64,000 bases of DNA from a bacterium D16-50 (GCA_003612485.1 RAZA01000019.1:1-64000); one strand, 5' to 3'. Numbered from the stretch's first letter, positions 7,458 through 16,296 are shown. Notes: generated from the letters alone by a model not told the origin. Numbers and translations are program-made.

Positions 7458-8309
7458 CTATAGATTTCCCACCGCGAAGTCCTTCAGCACTCCCAGAAAC
7501 TCCCGCAGCAGATTGTTGGGGCCCATACCCAGCACCGAATCCGCCGCCAGCCCCTCCACCTTGCCGTAGTTTTGCTTCCTCGCAATGCCCAGCGCCCGAA
7601 ACACATGAAAATCGTTGGTCACAATTACCACTCTGTCATTTTCCTTGTCCAGAAGCCCGCCGCTGTAAACCAGATTCTCATAGGTGCTGCGGGACTTATC
7701 CTCCACCAGAATCCGCTCCTCCTCTATGCCCGCCTGCACCAGATATCCGTACATGCCCTCCGCTTCCGCCATGGGCTCGTTTGCTCCCTTTCCCCCGGAC
7801 ACGATCACCTTCGTATCCGGATTGGCTTTGAGATATTCCACCGCCTTGTCCAGCCGCTTCCGCAGCACGGCGCTGGGCCCCGAGGGCTTCCACTGGGCTC
7901 CCAGCACAATGCAGTAATCTGCCCCCGGAGCGGCCGAAGCGCCGTATTCCGACAAAATCATGCCCTCCACGGCGCAGAACGTCACCGCTCCTGCGCAGAC
8001 CAGCGCGCCCACCGCCACTTTCACCGGCTTGGGAATGGCCGCCATGAGCTTCCTATTTCCCACCAGCGCCCCCAGCCCCAGACACGCCGCTCCTATTCCG
8101 CCCCATATGAGGAAAAAATAGGTTCCGAACCCGTTCACGGCGATTCCTATGCAATAGCAAATAGCGCCGGCTCCCAGACCATAAAGCGCCCACGCCGCCG
8201 CAGGCCGCCTTGCCGCGTCCTTCCCTCTCTTGTTCAGGTAGATGACCCTCCGGCTTCTCTCCTGAGGGATCAGCTTGTTATTCACGTCCTTTTTCATTCT
8301 TTTATCCAC
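7458..8309 (-). CDS. YdcF/SanA-like DUF218 family membrane protein
   Basis: A protein of about 283 residues. Residues 35-125 hold three or four hydrophobic segments; the remainder is a DUF218 domain starting DYCIVLGAQW and containing VIVSGGKG, the acidic segment PMAEAEGM and VVIVTNDFHVFRA. Family members (YdcF, SanA, ElyC) are linked to envelope maintenance, and their biochemical activity is poorly known. The long form begins at a GTG (8309); an ATG four codons later (8297) is equally possible because neither has a strong ribosome site. It heads a likely three-gene unit with DUF951 and the ClpX-like gene. Confidence 0.85.
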   Translation of the reverse strand: MDKRMKKDVNNKLIPQERSRRVIYLNKRGKDAARRPAAAWALYGLGAGAICYCIGIAVNGFGTYFFLIWGGIGAACLGLGALVGNRKLMAAIPKPVKVAVGALVCAGAVTFCAVEGMILSEYGASAAPGADYCIVLGAQWKPSGPSAVLRKRLDKAVEYLKANPDTKVIVSGGKGANEPMAEAEGMYGYLVQAGIEEERILVEDKSRSTYENLVYSGGLLDKENDRVVIVTNDFHVFRALGIARKQNYGKVEGLAADSVLGMGPNNLLREFLGVLKDFAVGNL

Positions 8310-8660
8310 ATTTCACTGGAATTTACCGCCCTTCCGGCACCAAGATCACGCTACATTTTTATTTTACCATATCGGCGGATTCCCTTTTCTTAAATATTCC
8401 TTAAAATTGGCCGATTCTCCTATGCAAATGCCCTTTTCCATGTTTTAATGAAACCCAGTGTTCATGAATAGCACCTCCTTGCTGAAAAACCCCCTCCTAG
8501 CTAAGGTTTTTCACTCTGAATCATCTTCGGCGGTATCTTCTCCGCCTCTAGGTCTGTGTCCCATTCCGGAGCAGCAGCACCTTAAGCCCATTTGGTTGCC
8601 GGTACTGATTCAGAATCCCTGCTGCCGTACCGGCGGACAAATGTCCTTCATCTGAACCAT
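8310..8660. other. Intergenic region without a convincing gene
   Basis: Upstream of the YdcF gene this stretch is mixed in composition. The minus strand has a perfect AAGGAGGTGC ribosome site before an ATG at 8465 that opens only a six-residue frame (MNTGFH, stop at 8445). The plus strand has no plausible frame. It may be the relic of a lost gene start, or the leader of the YdcF transcript. Confidence 0.4.
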
Positions 8661-8664
8661 GACA

Positions 8665-8694
8665 ATATAATATGCTTATCAAGGGAGCCAATGG
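8665..8694 (+). promoter_or_regulatory. Toxin promoter -10 and leader; half of a 30-bp inverted repeat
   Basis: TATAAT at 8666-8671 followed by TGCTTATCAAGGGAGCC. The -35 is poor. The 30 bases match the antitoxin promoter and leader (8928-8899, minus strand) at 27 positions, so toxin and antitoxin RNAs should start with nearly the same sequence. Confidence 0.6.
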
Positions 8695-8741
8695 GGCGAT
8701 TATGTCAGCTGCCGGACACTAAAGGAAGGGAGCTGGTGCCA

Positions 8742-8828
8742 ATGGTTACATACTCTGATTTGATTCAGTTCGTAATTATGCTTTGCGCTGTGATAACTCT
8801 TGTTGTTTACATTGTACGCAAAAAATAG
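8742..8828 (+). CDS. Holin-like type I toxin peptide
   Basis: A 28-residue peptide, MVTYSDLIQFVIMLCAVITL then VVYIVRKK. It has a short polar start, one membrane-spanning helix and a basic RKK tail. This is the pattern of the Firmicutes putative holin-like toxins (Fst/TxpA/BsrG-like), which insert in the membrane and depolarise the cell when not silenced. A purine-rich AAGGAAGGGAG lies about ten bases before the ATG. The gene is followed at once by a terminator and a convergent RNA promoter, as expected for a type I toxin-antitoxin pair. Longer in-frame upstream reading is unlikely because it lacks a ribosome site. Confidence 0.82.
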   Translation: MVTYSDLIQFVIMLCAVITLVVYIVRKK

Positions 8829-8862
8829 CGCCCTCGCTCTGGTAAAGTAAGGCGCTATTTTT
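8821..8862. terminator. Shared bidirectional terminator of the toxin and antitoxin RNAs
   Basis: AAAAATAGCGCC (8821-8832) pairs exactly with 8851-8862 around an 18-base loop. A/T runs on both outer sides give a U-run in either direction. The toxin stop codon lies in the left arm. The overlapping hairpins are the likely contact point between the two RNAs. Confidence 0.85.
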
Positions 8863-8915
8863 GCACTGATAATTTGCCGGCGGCTAGGTGTACTCTAGCC
8901 ATCGGCTCTCTTGTT
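8821..8915 (-). ncRNA. Antisense RNA antitoxin (type I system)
   Basis: Predicted from a strong minus-strand promoter (TTGACG, 17 bases, TATAAT) and the shared terminator. The RNA is about 95 nt and has a 5' hairpin (8895-8906 with 8876-8887, loop about 7) followed by the terminator hairpin, which is complementary to the 3' end of the toxin mRNA. Convergent transcription toward a common terminator resembles the Fst/RNAII (par) arrangement. Exact ends are inferred. Confidence 0.75.
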
Positions 8916-8950
8916 AAGCATATTATATCCCATAAATAGAGAACCGTCAA
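8899..8950 (-). promoter_or_regulatory. Antitoxin RNA promoter
   Basis: TTGACG (8950-8945), a 17-base spacer and a perfect TATAAT (8927-8922), stronger than the toxin promoter. This fits an unstable antitoxin RNA made in excess. The -10 and leader form the other half of the inverted repeat with 8665-8694. Confidence 0.82.
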
Positions 8951-9107
8951 GCACAAAAGCGGCTCCTGCAGCAATAGAAACCGTCAGGACACTATACGGA
9001 CGGATGCCGGTATAATACCCCTCAACCAAGCCTATTATACCATCGATGCACTTGTCTGTACATGTGTATTTTTTATACCCATTTTTACAGATAGGAGCGT
9101 GATCCAT

Positions 9108-9398
9108 ATGGCACTCATACAATGCCCGGAATGTTCCGACCAGATCAGCGACAAGGCAATCATATGCCCACACTGCGGCTTCCCGGTTCGGAACGGCAGC
9201 ATTTCCACCAGTACGCCCCGAAAGGCACGGAAACGCCGCCCTAACGGCTCCGGCAACGCGGTGAAGCGATCCGGTCAGCTTTTTGGGGCCGCATCGTCAG
9301 CGGCCCTTCACCGGCATCCACACTTCCATTGCGGAATCTTGTCCCCATGTCTTGCCCGCAGATGCATAGTCCACCATGGCAAATTCTTCCCCTCCTAA
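9108..9398 (+). pseudogene. Zinc-ribbon protein fragment, probably truncated
   Basis: The first 28 codons (MALIQCPECSDQISDKAIIC, then PHCGFPV) are a clean double CxxC zinc ribbon common in small Clostridia proteins, preceded by AGGAG. A basic segment, RKARKRRPNGSG, follows. The rest reads as the antisense of the GH127 gene end and is proline/histidine-rich noise, overlapping that gene by about 100 bases. Either the original C-terminus was lost when the sugar locus was joined here, or the true protein is shorter. A weak promoter (TTGTCT, 17 bases, TATACC) lies upstream. Confidence 0.5.
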
Positions 9399-11234
9399 GC
9401 CCACGGAGAAACCGCACTGGCAAGGAATTTCTACGTCCTCCAGCCTATGGGCCGAAACCTTCCCGTCTCCCACCCGGACAGACCCTCCCACTTCCCCCAG
9501 TCTTCGGTCCCTTGCCAGCGCCAGCGGCCCATACAGCACCGCCACATGACGGCTGCTGCCATGATCCTCCGGATTTTCCATACCGTAGACCAGCCGGGGA
9601 CCATAGGATAGGGACAAGCGGATGCGGTCCCCCGTTTTCCAGCGCCGGCAAAGCCGCAGGAATGCTCCTGCCCGGACTTTTTCCTGCTCCACCCCATTGA
9701 CGAAGACCTGACAAGACTCCGCAAAGGAGGGAATGCGGAGCGTTATGGGAAAAGAAACCTCCCTATCTGTCTTTACCAGAACGGAAACTTCTCCCTCCAT
9801 AGGATATGCGGTATCCACGGAAAGCTCCACCGCAGTCTCCCCCGCTCTCGTCCGAAGCCTCCCCGGCAGGTAAATATTCAAAGCGATTCCCCCTGCCGGA
9901 TCTCCGGCTGTCCTCCAAGATGCCGGCCCGGCTTCTCCCACCAAATCTCCGACCGCCCTCTGAGGCACCGGCCCGGCTTCCCCCGCCGAATCTCCGGCTG
10001 CCGCCTGAGATACCAGCGCCACTCCCGCAGCCCCTATGGCGATACAGCAGCCGCAGTACGCCGTCTCCTCCTCCATGCTTTTGAACCCTCCCACGGCCCG
10101 TCCCCGGATCCCCCTGCGAAGCGGGCTGTAGCTGTCAAATATCTGCCCTCTGCCTCCATTTTCGGCAAGAGCCCTATGATATACACTTCGGTAATGGGGC
10201 TCGTCAAAGGTGGCCTCAGGCCCGCAGGCGCTGTTTTGCGTGTTCACCGCGCCATACAGCGCGTTGAAGGCGGACCGCTCCACCTCCTCCAGATATCTCA
10301 TGTCGCCCGTGGTCAAATATACCTTCCACATAAGCTTCATCCATGTGACCGTGACGCAGGTTTCCAGCATCAGCCCGTCATACTTTGTTCCTGTCTGCAT
10401 CAGCGCCGAGTGGTTGAAAAGCTCATGATGGCAGCCGGATCCCCCTGCCACCGTGGCCTCCGACTCCAGAAGTCTGTCCGCAAAACGGATCACCGCCTGC
10501 CTCCAATGCTCGTCCCCCTTCACCTGCGCATAGAGCAATAGGCCCTCAAAGCAGGACATGAGCTCATAGGCTTTCACCACGGGATACTCATAGGGACAAA
10601 GCCTATTTTCATAGGCCGCCTGAAAAATGTCGAATCCCTCCGCTCCTCCGTTCTTCACGATGTAATCTGCAAATTCCAGATACCGCTCTTTGGGTTCCAG
10701 CATATAGAGCCATACCACCGGCTCCAGAATGGAGCTGGAATTGATTCCCCGCCATGCGTCCGAAGCCAATGTAATCCTCTTTTTCCCATTCCCTTCTCCG
10801 ATCTTGTCTATGATCCGGTCCAGATGCCTTCCTGCCGCCTCCCGAACCTGAGTCTTCAGCCATGGCTCCTGACAGATCTCATAAAAATGCAGCAGGCCCA
10901 GCAGTACATATTTCCGGCACCAGATATCCCAGCCCTGAAATTCCTCTTCCCTGCTGTAGGTGGATATTCTGCCGTCTTCCTCCTGCGCCGCCAAAAGCCC
11001 CTTCACCGCCTCCGTGAGAATGGCGTAAAGCTCCTCGTCCTTTGTATACTGCCATGTCATGCAGGCTCCCCGCATGAGCTTTCCCCAGTACTCTCCCCGC
11101 CAGCCGTGATCCCCATCGTCCGGCGTTCCCTCAAACTGCTTCGTGACCAGCCGCCACAAGCTTTGGTCCTTCAGCTGCTCCCTCTCCACCAAGCGGATCA
11201 TCTCGTCCGCAATTCCCTCATATACCGCTTTCAT
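9297..11234 (-). CDS. Glycoside hydrolase GH127-like (beta-L-arabinofuranosidase, DUF1680)
   Basis: A 645-residue cytoplasmic protein (no signal peptide) of the GH127/DUF1680 type, an alpha/alpha barrel followed by beta-sandwich domains. GH127 enzymes release beta-L-arabinofuranose using a Zn-bound cysteine nucleophile. Candidate ligands are the Cys/Glu in SACGPEATFDE and the cysteines of AYCGCC, although the usual CCPPN continuation is replaced by CCIAIG, so this is a divergent member. Residues roughly 410-445 are an inserted tandem repeat (AxGDxxGEAGP). It is the last gene of the sugar locus and overlaps the GH3 stop/start by four bases, implying translational coupling. Substrate remains inferred. 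Confidence 0.8.
   Translation of the reverse strand: MKAVYEGIADEMIRLVEREQLKDQSLWRLVTKQFEGTPDDGDHGWRGEYWGKLMRGACMTWQYTKDEELYAILTEAVKGLLAAQEEDGRISTYSREEEFQGWDIWCRKYVLLGLLHFYEICQEPWLKTQVREAAGRHLDRIIDKIGEGNGKKRITLASDAWRGINSSSILEPVVWLYMLEPKERYLEFADYIVKNGGAEGFDIFQAAYENRLCPYEYPVVKAYELMSCFEGLLLYAQVKGDEHWRQAVIRFADRLLESEATVAGGSGCHHELFNHSALMQTGTKYDGLMLETCVTVTWMKLMWKVYLTTGDMRYLEEVERSAFNALYGAVNTQNSACGPEATFDEPHYRSVYHRALAENGGRGQIFDSYSPLRRGIRGRAVGGFKSMEEETAYCGCCIAIGAAGVALVSQAAAGDSAGEAGPVPQRAVGDLVGEAGPASWRTAGDPAGGIALNIYLPGRLRTRAGETAVELSVDTAYPMEGEVSVLVKTDREVSFPITLRIPSFAESCQVFVNGVEQEKVRAGAFLRLCRRWKTGDRIRLSLSYGPRLVYGMENPEDHGSSRHVAVLYGPLALARDRRLGEVGGSVRVGDGKVSAHRLEDVEIPCQCGFSVGLGGEEFAMVDYASAGKTWGQDSAMEVWMPVKGR
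9901..10012 (-). repeat. 45-bp in-frame tandem repeat inside the GH127-like gene
   Basis: Units begin at 9901, 9946 and 9991 (two full, one partial). They encode 15-residue units rich in Gly, Ala and Glu between the barrel and the beta domain. Being a multiple of three, expansion keeps the frame. Confidence 0.75.
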
Positions 11235-13489
11235 GTCTCATCCTTTCCCCATCTCTTGGTTCTCTCATCCCGGATCACTCCCGAATAGTTCATACCGAAG
11301 CCGAAATCCCAGCGATGTCCCTCACTGTCCACATAGCATTCCATGTCAAAGGGCACATCCTCCTTCTGCTCCTCCACGGTTCTCATGTCCTTGGGCATCT
11401 GCAGGGGCAGAAGGCCCGTGGGCTGGAAGGATCCGCAGATCACCTCCAATACCGCCCTTTTCGAGACGCAAAACTCCGCCACTACCGCATCCGCATAAGG
11501 CTCCATCTCCCCCATGACCACGGGATTTTTCATCTCCAGCACCACGATCACCGGCTTATCCTTCATCTTCCTTCTGGCATGCAAGACAAGATCCAGATCC
11601 TCCTCGTTGGCGGCGGTGTTCCATTTCCCATAATAGCCGCGGTTGGTGAAATCCTCCTGAGGGTCGCCCCCCGCCAGACTCTCCTTAGGCGCATATTCCG
11701 CTACATAAGGCCGATATTGGAGCGTCACTGGCAGATAACCGCTTCCCCCCGCCCTTCTGTCCTCCTCGCTGTAGGGACAGCATATGGGAGATTCCACAAA
11801 GCAGATAGCTGCATCGGCCTCCTCCGGCGTATCCACCAAGCTGTAATACTTTCCGGCCTCGGCCTTGCCCTCAGGGGTCAGATATCGTTCCGGAACAATG
11901 TCGCCGTCAAAGCTTCTGGTCTCCCGGATATGGCGTCGAGGAACGTATACCTTTCTGGGGCTCCCATCCTCCCGCCTCGGGGAAAGCGGCAGCACATGGC
12001 CCTTATTTTTCAAAAGCACCACGGAGCGCAGCTGGGAGTCATAGCCCTGCCGCATATATTCCTCTTTGCCCACAACCCCCAGAGACTCCTCCAGATCCAG
12101 ATAGGGATTCTCGAAAAGTCCCGTGCGGAACATGTTCAGAAGCAGGCGCACCGCAGAGCGCCTCATGCGCCTGTCCATGGCCTCCTCCCCGTATTTTGCG
12201 CAGCCCATCCTGAATGCCTCCAGAAGAGGCTCCGCATCCTGATTCCCGCCAAACTGATCCACCCCTGCCTCCAGAGCCTTCAAATTCCTCTCCGCGTCCG
12301 TGGCGGTCTCCATCCCCCAGCACTTTCCCCGGCTCTGTCTCATGCCGCCCTCCGGATGGGTGATCGCCCAATCCGTACACACCACCCCGTCAAAGCCCGC
12401 CTCCTGCCGGAGCAGATCCGTGATGATATAGCGGCTGAAGGAATTCCCCACGTTCTCCCCGTATTTTTTGTCCTGACCCACGCTGACGGTATAATAGGGC
12501 ATCACCGCGCTGGCGCACTTTGTCCCGTCCTTGAGCCGAAACGCCCCTTCCAGAAAGGGCTTCAAATGCTCTTTGAAATTGTCCCCGGGGTACACCGCAT
12601 ACTTCCCGTAGGCGTAATGGGCGTCCCTGCCGCCCTCGCAGGGGCCGCCTCCGGGAAAGTGCTTCACCATGGTATTGACGCTTTCATCCCCCCAGCCGTC
12701 GGGACTTCCCTGAGTGGTCTGAAAGCCGTCGCAGTACGCCTGAGCCATCAGGGCGGTGAGCTCCCCATTCTCCCCGAAGGTATCACCGAACCGCAGCCAT
12801 CTCGGCTCCGTCCCCAGATCAATCTGTGGGGAAAGCGCCGTTGCGATCCCCAGCGCACGGTACTCTCTGGACGCTGCCCTGCCGAAATCCTTCACCACCT
12901 GAGGGTCGAAGCACGCCGTCATGGCAAGGCCGCTGGCCCAGTCGGACACCCCTTCTTTGGACCATGCCTTCCACTCCACCCCGGAGGCTATGCTATGTCT
13001 GGGGTCGGAGCTGTTGTTTGCCGGAATCCCGAAGCCCGTGTTCTCCGCCAGAGCCTGAATGCTGTTGTTCCATCGCACTGCCGTCTCCACGCTCTCCAAG
13101 CCCGTGAGCAAAACATGCCGCACGCCGTCCCTGACCACGAACTCCCTCTGCTGGTCCGTCAGATCCCAAGGCCTTGCCCCTGCCTCCGAATAGGGCCTTC
13201 CGCCGTAGGTTCCCTGTCCGGACCCGGCAGGAAGATTCTGGTGGGAGCTGTACAGCATCAGTCCTGCAATGTCCTCTATGGAAAGGCGGCCTGCCAAATC
13301 CTCCGCCCGTTCTCTGGGAGAGAGCCGCCAGTCCTCATAGGGCGCCAGCTGCCCCGTCCCCAAAAAATCCTTGAAGGCCAAGCCGTCCCGGCAGATTATA
13401 TTTACCCTGCTCTCCTTGGCAATCCCCAACGTTCTGCCGCCCTCATTCTCTATCAGGACATAACCGTCCTTTTCCGTTTCCTTATACAT
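11231..13489 (-). CDS. Glycoside hydrolase family 3 (beta-glucosidase-like)
   Basis: A 752-residue GH3 enzyme without a signal peptide. The N-terminal TIM barrel shows KHFPGGG with downstream DAHYAYGKY (substrate-binding Lys-His) and the nucleophile loop GVVCTDW (Asp). The C-terminal alpha/beta sandwich (from about 480, SVVLLKNKG) holds the region where the acid/base normally lies. GH3 enzymes remove terminal beta-linked glucose, xylose or related sugars. The ATG at 13489 follows GAGAGGAGAATT; the extra upstream codons would run into the solute-binding protein gene. It sits between that gene and GH127, so it probably acts on the imported oligosaccharide in the cytoplasm. Confidence 0.9.
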   Translation of the reverse strand: MYKETEKDGYVLIENEGGRTLGIAKESRVNIICRDGLAFKDFLGTGQLAPYEDWRLSPRERAEDLAGRLSIEDIAGLMLYSSHQNLPAGSGQGTYGGRPYSEAGARPWDLTDQQREFVVRDGVRHVLLTGLESVETAVRWNNSIQALAENTGFGIPANNSSDPRHSIASGVEWKAWSKEGVSDWASGLAMTACFDPQVVKDFGRAASREYRALGIATALSPQIDLGTEPRWLRFGDTFGENGELTALMAQAYCDGFQTTQGSPDGWGDESVNTMVKHFPGGGPCEGGRDAHYAYGKYAVYPGDNFKEHLKPFLEGAFRLKDGTKCASAVMPYYTVSVGQDKKYGENVGNSFSRYIITDLLRQEAGFDGVVCTDWAITHPEGGMRQSRGKCWGMETATDAERNLKALEAGVDQFGGNQDAEPLLEAFRMGCAKYGEEAMDRRMRRSAVRLLLNMFRTGLFENPYLDLEESLGVVGKEEYMRQGYDSQLRSVVLLKNKGHVLPLSPRREDGSPRKVYVPRRHIRETRSFDGDIVPERYLTPEGKAEAGKYYSLVDTPEEADAAICFVESPICCPYSEEDRRAGGSGYLPVTLQYRPYVAEYAPKESLAGGDPQEDFTNRGYYGKWNTAANEEDLDLVLHARRKMKDKPVIVVLEMKNPVVMGEMEPYADAVVAEFCVSKRAVLEVICGSFQPTGLLPLQMPKDMRTVEEQKEDVPFDMECYVDSEGHRWDFGFGMNYSGVIRDERTKRWGKDET

Positions 13490-13556
13490 AATTCTCCTCT
13501 CCGCCATATAGGTAACACGGCTGACCCCGAAGCGCCAGCCGTGTGCCGTACAAGAC

Positions 13557-15173
13557 TTATTGATATCCATACTCCTCGCAGTATTTCAGCCACTGCTTCT
13601 TGAAGTTCTCCCGGCAGGTCTCAACCCCGGCCTCGGTGAGCTTGTCCCGCAGCTGCTTTATGGCCGCATCCACATCGTCAACCATTCCGGCCTGCAGGGG
13701 CCCCAGATACTCCTGCAGCACATTGGCCACTGCCCCGTCCTCTGTGACGACCTCTGAAGTGTCCCCCGTAAAGCCGCCGAAAATGTCCGTGTTGGGATAC
13801 TTCATCTTTGCGCCCATCTCCTCATACTCCCCGAACAGCTTGTTCAGCTCCACGGAGGATTCCGAGGAAAGCATGATTTCCTTATTGCGGAAATTCCATG
13901 TATTCATGCCCTCATAAGTAAAGCGTTCGCTGAGATTATGATAGACTCCCTTTTCGTCCAGCTCATAGTGAACTCCCTCCACGCCGTACATCACCAGCGC
14001 ATTCAGCTCAGGATCCGTCAAAAGCAGCTCCACGACCTTCATGGCCCTCTCCGGATTCTTGCAGTCCTTCGCAATAGCCGTGCCGTTGGTCTGCATGTTG
14101 GCGGGGTAAATGACGCCGTTGGTCTGGCCGAAGGCTATGAACTCCGCCTCCCAGTCGGGATGGCTCTTTGCCAGAGTCTCCTTCACGCTCATGGCCTTGC
14201 TGGGATTGTAACCGCTGACATACATGACGGCCAGCCCGTTCTCAAAGGCGCCGTCCTGAGACTCGTTATCATTGCCCAAAATACTGCGGGACCAGAATCC
14301 CATGTCCGCCCACTTCTTCATCAGCTTCATATCGTCCACAAAGTCGTCGGAAAACCAATAGTCATCAATCTGGACGGGCGTGTCATGATTGATGGACAAG
14401 CCGTAGGGCAGCCCCGCAAAGGTGACCCAAGGGTATTTGAAGTTCAGAACCTGAGCCGCAACCTCGGTCAAAAGGGGCTGATCCGGCTCCTTCTCCTTGA
14501 TGCCGGCCAGATAGGCCTCCATGTTCTCCAAGGAATCCGGCACCGGCAGATCATATTTCTTCCGCAGATCCTCCCGGTACAGAATGCCGTTGCAGGTATA
14601 TTCCATATAGTTGCAGGGGATCGTATAGAGCTCTCCGCCCACCCTGCACTGGTTCAGGACATCCTCCCCCAAAAGCTCCCGCACTCCCGGAGAGACCTTG
14701 TCCAGCAGATTGTCCAAGGGCACGAACGCGCCGCTGCTGGCAAGCTTTCCGTACTCGGCCCAGTTGGCCGTGTAGATCAGGTCGACCCCGCCCGTGGTCA
14801 GCTGCATATTGTATTTATTCTGCCAGTCCGTCCATGTGCTGAACTGGAATTCCAGCGTGGCGTTCACCTTCTCCAGCAGAATCTCATTGATCTTTTCCTC
14901 CACCAAGTCCAGATCCGCCGGCGCATCCCCCAGCTCATAGATGATGAAATCCACCCGCTCCGAAGTGTCCAGCTCTTCAGGCTCCCAAGCCTGATCCGAG
15001 CCCGTATTTTCCTGCTGATCCTTCTCCTCCGAATCCTTCACCGCAGGCTGGCTCTGGGAGTCATCCATGGCGTCCGCCGCGCTGGGCCCCTTGCCGCAGC
15101 CAGCATTAGACGCCGTCATCACCGCCGCTATGGCAAGGCATAACAGTTTCTTTTTCAGCATCTTCATTTTCAT
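13557..15173 (-). CDS. Sugar ABC transporter solute-binding lipoprotein
   Basis: A 538-residue extracellular binding protein (LipO/family 1 type). A basic N-terminus and hydrophobic core end in the lipobox SNAGC (Cys about 26), followed by a charged linker, so it is anchored to the outer face of the membrane. AAGGAGG lies six bases before the ATG. It is encoded just after two CUT1-type permeases. Proteins of this size paired with LplB-like permeases usually bind complex or branched oligosaccharides. The four aromatic-rich segments (for example TFAGLPYGLS) fit a sugar site, but the ligand cannot be identified. Confidence 0.9.
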   Translation of the reverse strand: MKMKMLKKKLLCLAIAAVMTASNAGCGKGPSAADAMDDSQSQPAVKDSEEKDQQENTGSDQAWEPEELDTSERVDFIIYELGDAPADLDLVEEKINEILLEKVNATLEFQFSTWTDWQNKYNMQLTTGGVDLIYTANWAEYGKLASSGAFVPLDNLLDKVSPGVRELLGEDVLNQCRVGGELYTIPCNYMEYTCNGILYREDLRKKYDLPVPDSLENMEAYLAGIKEKEPDQPLLTEVAAQVLNFKYPWVTFAGLPYGLSINHDTPVQIDDYWFSDDFVDDMKLMKKWADMGFWSRSILGNDNESQDGAFENGLAVMYVSGYNPSKAMSVKETLAKSHPDWEAEFIAFGQTNGVIYPANMQTNGTAIAKDCKNPERAMKVVELLLTDPELNALVMYGVEGVHYELDEKGVYHNLSERFTYEGMNTWNFRNKEIMLSSESSVELNKLFGEYEEMGAKMKYPNTDIFGGFTGDTSEVVTEDGAVANVLQEYLGPLQAGMVDDVDAAIKQLRDKLTEAGVETCRENFKKQWLKYCEEYGYQ

Positions 15174-15390
15174 AAAAGTCCTCCTTTTTAAGTAGAAAGT
15201 GAAATGGTTGTTTCTTTTATATCAAAGCTCTCGCTTTCATATCCCCCAAATCTGCGGCACAGTCCTCTTCGCTCCGTCCCCATGAGCACATCATTTTGCC
15301 GCCCGCAGGCTTTTGCGTTCCCTTCTCCCATGGCCTTCAGCCCCTTGCCCGTCCTCATTTTCCCGCTCCGCAGGCATAATCATCTTTATC

Positions 15391-16296
15391 CTATCCCTTC
15401 ACTGCCCCCACCGTGATGCCGGAGACAAAAAATCTCTGCACAAAGGGGTAGAACAGCAGCACCGGCCCCGTCACTACCACCGCCATGGCCAGCTTCACGG
15501 CCTGAGTGGGCATGTCCGCCACGGGAATGTTTGCGCTCTGGGCCATCTGCTTTAAGCTGGCGCTCATGTTCAGCATATTGCTCAGGTAGAACTGCAGCTC
15601 CCATGTCTTCTGGCTGGTGGAGAAAAGGGAGGAGCGATACCAGTCGTTCCAATACCCCAATGCCAGAAACAATCCTACCGTGGCCAGTCCGGGCCCCAGC
15701 ACAGGCAGCACAATCCGGTAGAAGATGGTGAACTGCCCCGCCCCGTCCAGCTTTGCTGACTCCGTGATGGCGTCCGGCACGCTGTCCGTTATGAAGGTCC
15801 GCATGAGAACCACTAAAAACGGGCTCATGACTCCGGGGAACCAGATCGGGAAGGTGGTGCCCTTCATGTTCAGCACATTGGTATACATCAGATACCAGGG
15901 AATCAGCCCCCCGCCGAAGAGAGTTGTAAAATATATCAGGAAAGAGACCTGATTGCGGTACTTGAACTCCTTTCGGGAAATCACGAAGGATGTCAGGGTA
16001 ATCATGGCCAGCCCCACGCAGGTGCCCACCACGGTATAAAATATGGTCATCTTATATGCCTGCAGAATCTCCTCCGGCGCTTTAAAGATGGTCTCGTATG
16101 CAGCCAGCGAAAAGCTCCTCGGCAGCAGGCTGTAGCCCTCCCTTAAGATCGCGGCGTTGTCCGACAGCGAACCTGAAAGGATCAGCAGAAAGGGTACCAC
16201 ACAGATCACTGCTCCCAGCGTCAGCAGTGTGCAGGCCATACACTGAAACACAATCATGGATTTTGATTTTTTGATCCGGGATTTTCTACTCTTCAT
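15391..16296 (-). CDS. CUT1 sugar ABC permease (YtcP/MalG-like)
   Basis: A 301-residue inner-membrane permease with six hydrophobic segments. The EAA loop is visible (ESAKLDGAGQ, then IVLPVLGPG), where the ATPase docks. The ATG at 16296 follows AAAGGAG by five bases; eight further in-frame codons upstream overlap the preceding gene and lack a ribosome site. It pairs with the larger permease upstream and the binding protein downstream. No ATPase gene is in the locus, so a shared MsmX-type ATPase encoded elsewhere is expected. Confidence 0.9.
   Translation of the reverse strand: MKSRKSRIKKSKSMIVFQCMACTLLTLGAVICVVPFLLILSGSLSDNAAILREGYSLLPRSFSLAAYETIFKAPEEILQAYKMTIFYTVVGTCVGLAMITLTSFVISRKEFKYRNQVSFLIYFTTLFGGGLIPWYLMYTNVLNMKGTTFPIWFPGVMSPFLVVLMRTFITDSVPDAITESAKLDGAGQFTIFYRIVLPVLGPGLATVGLFLALGYWNDWYRSSLFSTSQKTWELQFYLSNMLNMSASLKQMAQSANIPVADMPTQAVKLAMAVVVTGPVLLFYPFVQRFFVSGITVGAVKG

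Noticed and set aside
8592..8741. Extension of the toxin frame upstream of 8742
   Set aside because: No ribosome site, overlaps the promoter, and the conserved toxin start is MVTYSDL.
8971..8990. Fourth copy of the palindromic repeat
   Set aside because: Only about ten bases (CAATAGAAACCG) match and the rest is unrelated.
8895..9173. 92-codon minus-strand frame upstream of the antitoxin promoter
   Set aside because: It contains the antitoxin promoter, has no ribosome site and no homology-like pattern; treated as noise.
9286..9306. GC stem at the GH127 stop as a terminator
   Set aside because: No U-run follows on the minus strand; the T-run is on the wrong side.
11315..13603. 762-codon plus-strand frame opposite GH3
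   Set aside because: Shadow frame; Arg/His/Leu-rich and without domains.
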